Shown here: piece after piece, positions 12,353 through 21,409 of the stretch
Layout of the letters: every line of letters starts with the position of its first letter
How positions within the stretch are numbered: the stretch's first letter is position 1
DNA from: an uncultured bacterium
GTDB taxonomy: Bacteria > Actinomycetota > Coriobacteriia > Coriobacteriales > Coriobacteriaceae
Length of the DNA: 32,080 nucleotides
Assembly: GCA_905215445.1 (NCBI GenBank)
Contig: CAJMPZ010000023.1
Location: 1 to 32,080, forward strand
Reading direction: 5' to 3'
Notes under the pieces: generated by a model
Told to the model about the DNA's origin: nothing
Database searches by the model: none
What the model saw: the letters and a program-made list of their open reading frames with translations, nothing else
Position numbers and translations under genes: made by a program

Positions 12353-14518
12353 CTATGCGTGGGCGTATTCCGCAACTTGCGAATCGAGCCATTCGATATC
12401 CTCGGCAAGATGCGCCACGCCCAGGTGGTGTCCACCCGGGCAGACCTCGTGCAGAAGGTTTTCGTCCTTGCCCAGCAGCGCGTAGGCGTCGCGAACGATA
12501 TCGAGCTGCTCGTCTACGCTCGCAAGCCCGCGGGCGCCGTTGAGATGGTCTTTCTCGCAGCTCTGAACCAAGAGCGGCCGTGGCGCGACAAGCGATGCAA
12601 TGTCGCCCATGTCGAGCAGACGCCAGAGTCCAGGCGTGTAATTGCAGCTGCAATTGCCGTTGAGGTGCAGTAGCGAATCATCAACGCCGTACAGATAGCC
12701 CGAGACAAACGCCTTGCGCACGCGCGGGTCGAGCGCGGACAGGTACAACGTCATGTAACCGCCGCCCGAAAAACCAAAGCAGCCCAGGTCGTCCATGGCA
12801 ATGTCACCGCGTGTCTCCAAGTAATCAATCAAGCGCATGTTGTCCCAGGCGTTGAGGCCCGCGACCGTAAGACCCAGCGGCTCGGCCATACGTGCTTGAT
12901 TCAGACACGTACCGCGCAGGTAGCTGTTCTCGTCGTCGCCCTGACCCTTCCAGTCACGACGGTATCCCCAACCACGCGCATCGGGGCAGACGGTCACATA
13001 ACCCATGCGCGCCAAACGCAGACCGTAGTCGTAATTGAACTTACGCACGGCATCGTCGACCGCCGGCACGCCCGCAACGCCGGCTATGCTTGCAGCACCC
13101 GCCCCCTGGTGACCATGCGGGCAGATATAGCAGCGCTTGAGTCCCCGCTCGTCAAGCTTGGGGCGGGACGGCTCCAACAGGTAAAACGGCATCCACACAT
13201 CGTGCTCAACCTGCAACACCGCATGAGTACGCACGATGCTGCCGGCAACCCGCACGCGATTGAGCTCACGAATCTCAATCGGGGCGCGGTCCATAAGCGA
13301 AAGACCCAAAATATCGTACAGACGAGTCCTGGTCGCAGCCTTCCATGCCTCAAAGTCTATGGGAGTCTTGCCCGTAAATGCGGCCGAGCGCCCCTCGCGC
13401 TTCAGTCGGGCGCGCAGCGCAGGTTCGTCCTCGTAGTACGTCTCGATGTGCACGGTGCGGCCATTGGCAGATAGCCCGGCCGTCTCTACCGCATCACCGT
13501 CGCCGCCCTCGGGATCCCAACCATCCGTGCCGGCAAGCACTCGGTCACGCGCATAGCGTTCGGAATCCTGACCGGTCAGGCAATGCGCCCACGGCACCCA
13601 AGCGGCAGTATCACCCGCCGGGCCAAACAGGGCACCGCCGGCATACAGGGTGCCGTCATGTGCCGCTGGCTTATTCCAATCCCACCAACCCTCGAGTGAA
13701 ATATGGGGGGCCAGCCAGCATTCGAGCAAAACGGTCTGGGCCCACTCGCGCCATGGACGACCCAGATAGACCGATCCGGGGGCAATGCCCTCATCGGCTG
13801 TAAACGAACAGCCATGAAACACAAATCCGTACGGCTCGCCCTGAGGCGTGGAGGCTGCCGTTACATACCCGTTGACATCCATATCGCGGTTGAGCGAGCG
13901 AATCTCACACCCCTCAAAGTAGGCACGCGCGCCGCCAAAGATAAAGTCGACATCGCCCTCGATCCGGCAACGTCGAAAATACTGCCGCCCCACGCGGCGC
14001 GGGGCGAACTGCTTGGGGCCTATAAAGCCGCCCGGCTTGGCCTCGCGCGGCGGCAGCGGCCCCAAAAAGAGCGTGTCCTGGTGTCCCTTAATGCAGCAGG
14101 CATCGACAACCAGGCGGTCACCATCGGCATACAGGGCAATCGCCTGGCCGACCTCGCGCCCATCACCGGCGTTGTTTTCGATTGTTAGACCCGCAAGCGT
14201 CACGTCGTCGGCATCGACCAGCACCGTGTACGTACGGAAGGTGCCGAGTCTTCCATCCTGGCCGCTACCATCTTCCGAAGGCATCTTGGCACCCAGGCCT
14301 CCCACGATACGCACGCTGTCGGCCGTCTCGCCCTCGAGCGTCACATGCGGACGACGAATATCGACCTGCTCGCGATACTCGCCCGGCGCCACCAGCACAC
14401 GCACCGGCACGGTCGTATCGGACACGCACCGCTCCGCCGCCTCGAGCGCCGCCGAAATGCTGCGATACGCGCCTTCGCGTTCGAGCGATACCTCAAAGAG
14501 CTGCTCTTTACCACTCAT
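12353..14518 (-). CDS. Fusion of pectin methylesterase (CE8) and alpha/beta-hydrolase esterase
   Basis: A 721-residue two-domain protein. Residues ~5-345 are a CE8 beta-helix pectinesterase with GHQDTLF (Asp148, acid/base), DVDFIFGGA (Asp191, nucleophile) and YLGRPWREW (Arg254). Residues ~385-721 are an alpha/beta-hydrolase resembling acetyl-xylan-esterase/dienelactone-hydrolase-type proteins: CFGFSGGGYMT (Ser584), CEKDHLNG (Asp657) and PGGHHLG (His697 or His698). One chain could therefore remove methyl esters and acetyl (or other acyl) groups from the same oligomer. There is no signal peptide or anchor, so the site is cytosolic. The start at 14518 has only a weak ribosome site. Activity of the C-terminal half is inferred from its triad and context. 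Confidence 0.87.
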   Translation of the reverse strand: MSGKEQLFEVSLEREGAYRSISAALEAAERCVSDTTVPVRVLVAPGEYREQVDIRRPHVTLEGETADSVRIVGGLGAKMPSEDGSGQDGRLGTFRTYTVLVDADDVTLAGLTIENNAGDGREVGQAIALYADGDRLVVDACCIKGHQDTLFLGPLPPREAKPGGFIGPKQFAPRRVGRQYFRRCRIEGDVDFIFGGARAYFEGCEIRSLNRDMDVNGYVTAASTPQGEPYGFVFHGCSFTADEGIAPGSVYLGRPWREWAQTVLLECWLAPHISLEGWWDWNKPAAHDGTLYAGGALFGPAGDTAAWVPWAHCLTGQDSERYARDRVLAGTDGWDPEGGDGDAVETAGLSANGRTVHIETYYEDEPALRARLKREGRSAAFTGKTPIDFEAWKAATRTRLYDILGLSLMDRAPIEIRELNRVRVAGSIVRTHAVLQVEHDVWMPFYLLEPSRPKLDERGLKRCYICPHGHQGAGAASIAGVAGVPAVDDAVRKFNYDYGLRLARMGYVTVCPDARGWGYRRDWKGQGDDENSYLRGTCLNQARMAEPLGLTVAGLNAWDNMRLIDYLETRGDIAMDDLGCFGFSGGGYMTLYLSALDPRVRKAFVSGYLYGVDDSLLHLNGNCSCNYTPGLWRLLDMGDIASLVAPRPLLVQSCEKDHLNGARGLASVDEQLDIVRDAYALLGKDENLLHEVCPGGHHLGVAHLAEDIEWLDSQVAEYAHA

Positions 14519-14576
14519 CTGTCATTACGCTTTCTGTCACAGAACACCCACCATGCAATGCCGGCACCTATAGATT

Positions 14577-14612
14577 GCGTGCGACAGCCGGGCAGACCCG
14601 ACCGTCGCACGC
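14577..14612. other. Hairpin between the GH28 and CE8-fusion genes
   Basis: GCGTGCGAC (14577-14585) pairs perfectly with GTCGCACGC (14604-14612). No T-run follows on -. It lies in the 131-bp gap of a probable operon and may modulate mRNA stability or read-through. Confidence 0.45.
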
Positions 14613-14649
14613 CTCAACATGCCGTATTCACTTGTGCAGGAGCACTACC

Positions 14650-16245
14650 CTACGCGCGGATAACCTTGTCGACGTTTTGCAGCTGCAACTCGTCGCCATC
14701 CTGACCCTCGATGCGCACGTTCTGCAGGTCGAGGACTTTCACGTTCTGCGCGATGATGCCCTGGCGCACCATGGGCTCCACGCCGCAGGCCATGGCCGGC
14801 ACAAAGGGCTCGGCATCGGCGGCAAAGGTCACATGGACATCCTGGAACGTCAGGCGCGTCACCTTGCTCTCGGGAAGGCCCGTGATATAGGCCGCGGCCG
14901 CATGGCAGTTGGTGGCCTCGATATCGCAAAACGTCGTGGCGCCAAAGCCGGGCGTACGGTCGTCGACGGGCAGCGCCTCGCGAGACTGCACGTAGTCGGT
15001 CTTGCCGTCCTTGTCGCAGAAGTAGAACGAGTTGACCACGAAGGGCGTGAGCACCTTATCCATGCGAATGTGCTCGAAGGTGATGCCCTCGTTGACGGCG
15101 TCCTTGCCGCGACCACGACGGGTCTTGACGCGCAGGCCGCGGTCGGTGCGCTCAAAGAGGCACTTGCTCACGGTGAGGTCTTTGATGCCGCCGGCGGCCT
15201 CGGATCCCAGCACCACGGCGCCGTGGCCGTCGTGCATGTAGCAGTGCGAGATCAGCACGTCGTGCGTGGCGGGACGAAGCTCGGGCTCAATGCCCAATTT
15301 GCCGCTCTTGATGGCGATGCAGTCGTCGCCCACCGAGAACTGGCAGCCAAGGATGCGGACAAAACCGCAGCTCTCGGGATCGAAGCCGTCGGTGTTGTGG
15401 GAGTTCTTGGGACCCTCGATGGACAGGCACAGGGCATCGACGTGCTCGCACAGAATGGGATGGATATTCCACGCCGGGCTGTTGCGCACGGTAAAGCCGG
15501 CAAGGCTCACGTTTTCGCACTCGGACAGGAAGATCATGCGCGGGCGGGCGATCTCGCGGCCCTCCTCGGGACGGAAGATGTTCTTGAAGTCCTTATTCCA
15601 CCAGTTGTCCTCGGCAAAATCGGTCTGGCCGTCGATGGCGCCGCGGCCATAGATGCACACGTCGTGCACGCTCAGGCCCGTAAAGGTCGAACAGTAGGTC
15701 GAGAAGCTCTCGCCCTCCCAACGGCCCAGGGGCAGCATATCGGTGCCGGCGTACCCAGCCCCCTCGTCACCCGTGACCGCGCCCGGAATGTAGGCAAGCG
15801 CCGCGCGGTCGTGACGGGCCAGCAGCACCGCGCCCTCGGCAAGCTCGATGTTGATATTGCTCTTAAGGAAGAGGGACTTGATGCGGTAGTTGCCGGCGGG
15901 GATCAGCACGCGCCCGCCCTTGGGGCAGGCCATGATGGCAGCCTGAATGTTGGTGGTGTCATCGTGCTCGGCATCGCCCTTGGCTCCGCAGTCGCGAACG
16001 TTGATGGTAAAGGGCTCCGCCGGCGTGGTGACGCCTACGCTCAACTCGCGCTCGCCGCAGACAAAGCGGATCAGGTTGCGCTTGCCGGGGGTCAGGCCAT
16101 CGACATAGGTCTCGACCGTATTCGTGGTACCGGCGGGCTCATCGTTGACAAAGATCTCCCACGTATCGGCACAGGTAAAGTAGCCGCCATCGTCGAGCTC
16201 GATAACGGCCGCGCGGGCATTGCGCCAGATAACGTTCGTCTCCAT
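14650..16245 (-). CDS. GH28 polygalacturonase / exo-galacturonidase
   Basis: A 531-residue glycoside hydrolase family 28 enzyme. Residues ~1-78 look like the small beta-sandwich found before some exo-polygalacturonases; the rest is a right-handed beta-helix starting at FTINVRDCGAKGD. Catalytic motifs are complete: NTD (284-286), GDD (Asp307, Asp308), GHG (His341) and RVK (Arg372, Lys374). It hydrolyses alpha-1,4 galacturonosyl bonds; the N-terminal domain and lack of a secretion signal point to trimming imported oligogalacturonides to galacturonate. The start at 16245 has GGGAGAG upstream; an ATG at 16260 is an alternative. It is the first gene after the symporter terminator, and no clear GTGAACGTTCAC site was seen before it. 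Confidence 0.92.
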   Translation of the reverse strand: METNVIWRNARAAVIELDDGGYFTCADTWEIFVNDEPAGTTNTVETYVDGLTPGKRNLIRFVCGERELSVGVTTPAEPFTINVRDCGAKGDAEHDDTTNIQAAIMACPKGGRVLIPAGNYRIKSLFLKSNINIELAEGAVLLARHDRAALAYIPGAVTGDEGAGYAGTDMLPLGRWEGESFSTYCSTFTGLSVHDVCIYGRGAIDGQTDFAEDNWWNKDFKNIFRPEEGREIARPRMIFLSECENVSLAGFTVRNSPAWNIHPILCEHVDALCLSIEGPKNSHNTDGFDPESCGFVRILGCQFSVGDDCIAIKSGKLGIEPELRPATHDVLISHCYMHDGHGAVVLGSEAAGGIKDLTVSKCLFERTDRGLRVKTRRGRGKDAVNEGITFEHIRMDKVLTPFVVNSFYFCDKDGKTDYVQSREALPVDDRTPGFGATTFCDIEATNCHAAAAYITGLPESKVTRLTFQDVHVTFAADAEPFVPAMACGVEPMVRQGIIAQNVKVLDLQNVRIEGQDGDELQLQNVDKVIRA

Positions 16246-16290
16246 GGGTCTCTCCCTCAAATGTAATCAGAAGTTCATACTACTCGTTTT

Positions 16291-16336
16291 TAAAAAAGGG
16301 CCGTACCCGCCGGTGGATCTCCGGTGGCACGGCCCT
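16291..16336 (-). terminator. Terminator after the symporter gene
   Basis: On -, AGGGCCGT (16336-16329) and ACGGCCCT (16304-16297) form the base of a longer stem (ACCGG/CCGG inside) followed by TTTTTTAAAAA. It lies 23 bp after the symporter stop. Confidence 0.85.
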
Positions 16337-16359
16337 GTGGTTTGGACGATGCGCCTGCC

Positions 16360-17919
16360 CTACTCGGCGGGAATTACGCTGCCGTCCTGGAAGCCAACAT
16401 TGTTGTGGGCAAAGCAGTCCTCGTACTTAAAGCCGGAGAGCTCCTCGCAAAGCGCCTTGACCTCGGGCTTGACGTCGGCCATCTTGCCACCCTCCTTGAC
16501 ACGGTGGATCTCGTCGCAAAGGATGTCGCACTGCTCCTTGTCAATCTTGATGCCGCGGGCAAGGACGGCCGCGAGCAGGAAGAAGCCGGCGCAGCCGATG
16601 AGCATGTAGCCGCAGATGTACAGAGGCACGGTGGCGGGCTGGGTCACGGCGTCGCTGTTGCCGGCGGTCTGAATGAAGCCGGAGGCAGCAAGGACGATAG
16701 CCCATACGTTGACGGCAACAGCCTGGGCAATCTGCTGGCAGAGCTGCTGTGCGGAGCTGTAGATGCCCTCGCGACGACGCAGGGTGATGAGCTCATCGAC
16801 ATCGGGGATGTAGTTGAGCAGAACATCGGGCAGATACTGGAAGCCAACGTAGAAGAACTTCCAGATGGCGAAGATGATGGGGTAGGCGATCATGGCGATG
16901 GCGACCGTGGAGGTGCCGTTGATCTGACCAAAGGCGAAGTAGTTGTAGGCGATGATGCACGCGGCGCAACCGACGTTTGCCAGGTACCAAGACTTGTGGA
17001 AGCCCTTCTTGGCCATGAGGGCGACCCAGATGGCGGTGCAGACGATAGCGACGACCTTGCCGGGCATCTCCATCACGGACTCGTAGGACTTAGGAATCTG
17101 CAGACAGTAGACGATGAAGAAGGACAGGCACGCAGACCAGCAGGCAGCGGCGAGCTTCGTGGAGACCTGCGCATACAGGACCTTGCGGAAGGACTTGTTG
17201 CGGAAGGTAGAGATAACGTCGATGAAAAACTTCTTGATACCCTCACCGACGCTCTCGATCTTCTCCTGAGCGACCTCCTCGGGGGTGTGCTCCCACGTAG
17301 ACAGGTACACGCAGAGCAGCGAGATTGCCATGACCGAAGCGTTAATCGTAGCAATAATGAAGTAGCTGAACGGGTTGGTCTCGCCGAAGGTGCCAAAGCC
17401 AAAGCCGACGAGTGCTGCCATCAGGAAGCCGGCGGCGTTACCAAAGAGGTGCTTGTAGCCGGTGAGGTACGTACGCTCCTTGAAGTCATCGGTCATCTCG
17501 ATGGTAAGCGGCGACAGGTTGGCGGTGCAGAACGTGTACGCGACGTTGTAGATCAGGTACAACACAAAGTAGTACGGGAAACCAAACGGCGTAGCCACAA
17601 AGATGAGCGGCTCGGCGACCATCATCGGGATAGCCAGCAAGATCCAGAAACGGCGGCGGCCAAAGATGCGGCCGATCTTGGTAGCGTAGAAGTTATCGGC
17701 CACAAAGCCCATGAGTGGGCACAGAATGGCGTTGAGATAGATGGCGAACGAGCTGATCAGCGCAGCCTCGCCTGCGGACAGACCACACTCCGTGGACAGG
17801 AACAGCACCATGTAGCTGTGCGTAAAGCTCAGGGCACCGGAGTTGAGCATGCCGCCCATACCAAAGCCCAAGCGCGTCCAGAATGTGATCTTGCGCTTTT
17901 TACCGATCTTGTTAGTCAT
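16360..17919 (-). CDS. GPH/MFS-family sugar:cation symporter
   Basis: A 519-residue integral membrane protein with about twelve hydrophobic segments and glycoside-pentoside-hexuronide (MelB-like) marks: MGFVADNFYATKIGRIFGRR followed by RFWILLAIPMMV after the second helix pair, and a long central loop (~205-235). It probably imports a uronate or short pectin oligomer with a cation; it is the only carbohydrate transporter gene in the window. A soluble tail (last ~60 residues, MADVKPEVKALCEELSGFKY) is longer than in MelB. The start at 17919 follows GAGGGAG; the frame extends further upstream without transporter features. Its promoter carries a three-site LacI-type operator array. Confidence 0.88.
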   Translation of the reverse strand: MTNKIGKKRKITFWTRLGFGMGGMLNSGALSFTHSYMVLFLSTECGLSAGEAALISSFAIYLNAILCPLMGFVADNFYATKIGRIFGRRRFWILLAIPMMVAEPLIFVATPFGFPYYFVLYLIYNVAYTFCTANLSPLTIEMTDDFKERTYLTGYKHLFGNAAGFLMAALVGFGFGTFGETNPFSYFIIATINASVMAISLLCVYLSTWEHTPEEVAQEKIESVGEGIKKFFIDVISTFRNKSFRKVLYAQVSTKLAAACWSACLSFFIVYCLQIPKSYESVMEMPGKVVAIVCTAIWVALMAKKGFHKSWYLANVGCAACIIAYNYFAFGQINGTSTVAIAMIAYPIIFAIWKFFYVGFQYLPDVLLNYIPDVDELITLRRREGIYSSAQQLCQQIAQAVAVNVWAIVLAASGFIQTAGNSDAVTQPATVPLYICGYMLIGCAGFFLLAAVLARGIKIDKEQCDILCDEIHRVKEGGKMADVKPEVKALCEELSGFKYEDCFAHNNVGFQDGSVIPAE

Positions 17920-18004
17920 CGAGCTCCCTCTCTTTTCTCGATTGTCTTGTAACAAGACATTGGAGTCCATACCGATGTCTGTCTGCATATCGCCCACTCG
18001 TAGG

Positions 18005-18016
18005 GTGAACGTTTAG
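18005..18016. promoter_or_regulatory. LacI-type operator, downstream site of the symporter promoter
   Basis: GTGAACGTTTAG, centred 40 bp from the strong site at 18045-18056. It lies between the predicted -10 and the start codon, so binding would block early elongation or allow looping. Confidence 0.6.
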
Positions 18017-18020
18017 CTAG

Positions 18021-18049
18021 ATTATGCTCGATTGCATATGATAGGTGAA
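18021..18049 (-). promoter_or_regulatory. Symporter gene promoter
   Basis: On -, -35 TTCACC (18049-18044, inside the operator) and -10 CATAAT (18026-18021) are separated by 17 bp. Overlap of the -35 with a perfect operator explains repression. Confidence 0.6.
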
Positions 18050-18056
18050 CGTTCAC
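18045..18056. promoter_or_regulatory. LacI-type operator, main site of the symporter promoter
   Basis: Perfect palindrome GTGAACGTTCAC overlapping the predicted -35. Confidence 0.8.
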
Positions 18057-18070
18057 TTGTATATTATCCT

Positions 18071-18098
18071 TGAACGGTCGTTTTTTGCCGTTAAACGG
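18071..18098. promoter_or_regulatory. Outer conserved element of the symporter promoter
   Basis: TGAACGGTCG (18071-18080), then a T-run and GCCGTTAAACGG. Nearly the same arrangement precedes uxaC (23020-23047). The TGAACG half site is centred 25 bp outside the main operator. It may be a third repressor contact or a separate activator site. Confidence 0.5.
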
Positions 18099-18164
18099 AC
18101 ATCTGACTTGAAAAAAATCACGATTACATGGGTATTGAGTGGGTTTAAATTTGAGGTCGATTAG

Positions 18165-18176
18165 GTGAACGTTTAT
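18165..18176. promoter_or_regulatory. Distal LacI-type operator
   Basis: GTGAACGTTTAT, 120 bp upstream of the main symporter operator and 55 bp from the uxaA terminator. It could serve as a looping site. Confidence 0.5.
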
Positions 18177-18230
18177 TGTTTTCGCCGCTCCCGTACCCTC
18201 AGGAAGACACGCCCGAACAGACAGAACAAA

Positions 18231-18266
18231 CATGGCCCCGCCGGGAACACTCCCGACGGGGCCATG
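18231..18266 (-). terminator. Terminator after uxaA
   Basis: CATGGCCCCG-c-CGGGA (18231-18246) pairs with TCCCG-a-CGGGGCCATG (18251-18266). On - it is followed by TTTGTTCTGTCTGTTC, T-rich but not a pure run. Confidence 0.75.
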
Positions 18267-18298
18267 GTCAATAGCGCCCTATGCGAACCCATTTACCG

Positions 18299-19783
18299 CT
18301 ACAGGCAGACGCCATCCTTCCAAATGCTGATCTCGTGGCAGCCGCGACGCTCGGCACTCGTAAGCTTGCCGCTCGCCGTTTCTAGCACCAGCTGGTACAG
18401 GTCGTGGGCAGCCTCGTCGAGCGTACGCTCGCCCGTGGCGACCACGCCGGCGTTAAAGTCCATCCAGTTGGCCTTGTGGTCGCACAGACGCTGGTTGGTG
18501 AACACCTTGAGTGTAGGCGCCGGTGCGCCAAACGGCGTGCCGCGGCCGGTCGAGAACAGGATTACGTGGCAGCCGGCAGCCGTCAGGGCCGTGGTGGATA
18601 CCATGTCGTTGCCCGGACCGCACAGCATGTTCAGGCCATGCTTGGTAGCCTGACCGGCATACGGCAGCACGTCGACGATGGGGGCAGATCCGCCCTTTTG
18701 CACGCAGCCGCAGCTCTTGTCCTCGAGCGTGGTAATGCCGCCGTCCTTGTTGCCGGGGCTCGGGTTCTCATAGACGACCTCGCCGTGGCTGATAAAGTAG
18801 TCCTTAAAGCCGTTGAGCATGTCGGAGGCGGCATTGAAGACGTCCTGGCTCTCACAGCGATCGAGCAGAATGCTCTCCGCGCCAAACATCTCGGGAACCT
18901 CGGTGAGCACCGACGTGCCGCCGCGGGCGACAACCATATCGCTCACGCGACCGATCGTGGGGTTGGCGGTAATGCCCGAAAGACCGTCAGAGCCGCCGCA
19001 CTTAAGGCCAATGACCAGCTCGGAGGCAGGAATGGGCTCACGCTTGGCCTGCTTGGCCAGGTCGGCAAGCTCGGACAGGATCCTGTGACCCTCGACCTGC
19101 TCGTCGGCTACATCCTGGCAGGCGAGGAATCGAACGCGCTCGCGATCAAAGTCACCGAGCTCGTCGAGTACCTGCTGGTGCGTGCAGTTTTCGCAACCGA
19201 GGGACAGGAACAGCACACCCGCAGCGTTTGCGTGACGCGAGAGCGCCACCAGCAGACGGCGCGTCTGGGCATGGTCGGCACCGGTCTGCGAGCAGCCAAA
19301 GGGATGCGGGAAGTAGTAAACGCCCTCCAGCGAGCCCTCGACCAGATCCTGAGCCTGCTCGCACATGGCACGTGCGACCTCGTTGACGCAGCCGACCGTG
19401 GGGATGATCCACAGCTCGTTGCGCGTGGCGGCGCGGCCATCGGCGCGACGGAAGCCCATAAAGGTCTCGGGCTCAACCGGCTCAACGACCGGATGCGTCG
19501 GGTTGTAAGCGTACTCGACCTCGCCCGAAAGGTTGGTCTTGACGTTATGCGTATGAAGCCACTGACCGGGCTGGATGTCGCCCGTCACGTGACCGATAGG
19601 AAGACCGTACTTGACGACGTCCTCCCCCGCCGCAATGGCACGCACGGCCATCTTGTGGCCCTGCGGAATATCCTCCGCGGCAACGACCTCGCCCACCCCG
19701 GGAACCGCGACTGCGGTGCCCTTGGCAAGCGGCGACAGCGCGACGATCACGTTGTCGGCCGGATTGATCTGGATAGTATTCAT
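18299..19783 (-). CDS. uxaA: Altronate dehydratase
   Basis: Dehydrates D-altronate to KDG, third step of galacturonate catabolism. The 494-residue length and order fit UxaA: an N-terminal SAF domain (~1-95; IPQGHKMAVRAIAAGEDVVKYG) and the large dehydratase domain with ATRNELWIIPTVGCVNEVA, HPFGCSQTGADH, SLGCENC, GLKCGGSDGLSGITANP and the C-terminal MLCGPGNDMVSTTALTAAGC; the many Cys/His are expected for an Fe-dependent enzyme. It is the last gene of uxaC-uxaB-uxaA, 78 bp after uxaB, and ends at a terminator. The start at 19783 (MNTIQINPADNVIVALSPLAKG) matches the family. Confidence 0.95.
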   Translation of the reverse strand: MNTIQINPADNVIVALSPLAKGTAVAVPGVGEVVAAEDIPQGHKMAVRAIAAGEDVVKYGLPIGHVTGDIQPGQWLHTHNVKTNLSGEVEYAYNPTHPVVEPVEPETFMGFRRADGRAATRNELWIIPTVGCVNEVARAMCEQAQDLVEGSLEGVYYFPHPFGCSQTGADHAQTRRLLVALSRHANAAGVLFLSLGCENCTHQQVLDELGDFDRERVRFLACQDVADEQVEGHRILSELADLAKQAKREPIPASELVIGLKCGGSDGLSGITANPTIGRVSDMVVARGGTSVLTEVPEMFGAESILLDRCESQDVFNAASDMLNGFKDYFISHGEVVYENPSPGNKDGGITTLEDKSCGCVQKGGSAPIVDVLPYAGQATKHGLNMLCGPGNDMVSTTALTAAGCHVILFSTGRGTPFGAPAPTLKVFTNQRLCDHKANWMDFNAGVVATGERTLDEAAHDLYQLVLETASGKLTSAERRGCHEISIWKDGVCL

Positions 19784-19825
19784 TACAAAGAGTCCTAACC
19801 CTACAGGTTGAGCAGAAGTCAGCGG

Positions 19826-19851
19826 GCGCCCGCCAGTTGCCCGGCGGGCGC
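19826..19851. other. GC-rich hairpin between uxaB and uxaA
   Basis: GCGCCCGCC (19826-19834) pairs perfectly with GGCGGGCGC (19843-19851) around 8 nt. There is no T-run. It lies in the 78-bp gap and may stabilise the upstream message. Confidence 0.55.
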
Positions 19852-19861
19852 ACAGAAGGAT

Positions 19862-21376
19862 TTAGGCCTGGGCGTTGGCAAATGCCTGCTTGGCGCCCTC
19901 GGCGCGCACAACGGCAAGCGCGTTGACGACAAACTCCTCAAGGCCGGCGATCTGCGTAAGGTCCTCGCCCCACATCTGCTCGTTGCTGAGCACGTCGTGC
20001 ACCAGCTCGGCATCGTCTGCACCGGCGTGGGCGGCGTAGAAATCGAGCACGAAGGCATCGTCCTGAGCGGTGTACTCGGTGCCGTCGGCGCGGCGCAGGT
20101 GCAGGCCATCGCCCTCGCGAGCAACGAGCTCCTGCGTATAGAAGGCAATGAGCGTAGCGAGGCTCGTCGCCAGGCACTTGGGCAGGTTGCCGATCTCGGC
20201 AACATAGTCCTTGAGCGTGGGCAGGTCGCGAGCACGCCATTTGGCGGTTGAGTTGAGGCAAATGGAGAGCAGCGCGTGGTCGATAAACGGGTTGTCGAAG
20301 CGGTTCTCGACGGCGGCAGCAAAGGCCTTGCAGTCCTCGACGTCCAGGTCGGCGGCAAGCGTCGGGATGACCTCGTCGTAGAGCATGGTGTTCATGAAGC
20401 CACGGACGGTCTCGTCGTGCATGCAATCGCGCACGATGTCAAAGCCGGCAACCCAGGAGCCCGGAACAAAGGCGGTGTGGGCGCCGTTGAGGATGCGGAC
20501 CTTGCGCTTCTTGTACGGGGTGACATCGGGGGTCACAAAGACACCCGGCAGGCCGGCCTTCACGAAGGGCAGACGCTCCTTGAGCGACTCATCGCCCTGG
20601 ATACCCCACATCTGGAAGGGCTCGCGCACGGCCAGGAAGGGATCCTCGTAGCCCAGGCGCTCGGCCACGGCAGCGGCCTCCTTGGGGTCGCGAATACGGC
20701 CGGGGACGATAGTGTCGACGAGCGTAGTGCAGACGGTGCAGTCGTTGGCCATCCACTGCGCAAACTCGTCCTCCCAGCCCCAGTCGCTCACGTACTGGTT
20801 CATGATGCGCAGCAGCTCCTCGCCGTTGTGATCGATGAGTTCGCAGGCGAGCACGATGACGCCCGGCTTGCCGGCGGCCCAGCGGGTGTGGAGCACCTGG
20901 GCAAGCTTAGCGGGGAAGCTCGCGGGCGGCATGTCGTCGGCCTTGCAGAACGGGTCGTAGGCGATACCGGCCTCGGTGGTGTTGGAGACGATAATCTCCA
21001 AATCGTCGGAGACGGCGACCTCCATCATGGCGCGGTAGTCGTCCTCGCGATACGGATTGAGGCAGCGGCTGCAGGCGCTGATCACACGGGACTCGTCGAC
21101 CGTGTTGCCGCTCTCCTTGCCGCGCACCAGCACGGTGTACAGGTCATCCTGAGCGTTAATGCCGTCGGCAAAGCCAAAGGCACCGCTGATGGGCTGGACC
21201 ATGACAACCTTGCCGTTCCAGCCGGTTGCCTCGTTGCCCATGTCAAAGAAGCGGTCGACGAAGGCGCGCAGGAAATTGCCCTCGCCAAACTGCAGAACCT
21301 TCTCGGGCGCGTCCTTGGGCAGCAGGTAGCCCTTGTAGCCGATCTTCTCGAGCGTCTCGTAGCTGATGTTCTCCAT
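19862..21376 (-). CDS. uxaB: Tagaturonate reductase (altronate oxidoreductase)
   Basis: Reduces D-tagaturonate to D-altronate with NADH. 504 residues of the mannitol dehydrogenase-like UxaB family: N-terminal nucleotide fold with VLQFGEGNFLRAFVDRFFD (27-45), SNTTEAGIAYDP, and in the C-terminal domain KKRKVRILNGAHTAFVPGS, which carries the conserved Lys/Asn/His of the active site. The tail DVLSNEQMWGEDLTQIAGL is also family-typical. AAGGAGAG precedes the start at 21376. Second gene of the uxa operon, 96 bp after uxaC; hairpins occur on both sides of it. Confidence 0.95.
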   Translation of the reverse strand: MENISYETLEKIGYKGYLLPKDAPEKVLQFGEGNFLRAFVDRFFDMGNEATGWNGKVVMVQPISGAFGFADGINAQDDLYTVLVRGKESGNTVDESRVISACSRCLNPYREDDYRAMMEVAVSDDLEIIVSNTTEAGIAYDPFCKADDMPPASFPAKLAQVLHTRWAAGKPGVIVLACELIDHNGEELLRIMNQYVSDWGWEDEFAQWMANDCTVCTTLVDTIVPGRIRDPKEAAAVAERLGYEDPFLAVREPFQMWGIQGDESLKERLPFVKAGLPGVFVTPDVTPYKKRKVRILNGAHTAFVPGSWVAGFDIVRDCMHDETVRGFMNTMLYDEVIPTLAADLDVEDCKAFAAAVENRFDNPFIDHALLSICLNSTAKWRARDLPTLKDYVAEIGNLPKCLATSLATLIAFYTQELVAREGDGLHLRRADGTEYTAQDDAFVLDFYAAHAGADDAELVHDVLSNEQMWGEDLTQIAGLEEFVVNALAVVRAEGAKQAFANAQA

Positions 21377-21409
21377 CGATGTCTCTCCTTAGATTGCTGT
21401 TAGCGTGCA

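Noticed and set aside
16226..16238. AACGTTCG resembling the LacI operator core near the GH28 start
   Set aside because: It is codons of GH28 (METNVIW) and lacks the GTGAAC half on the other side.
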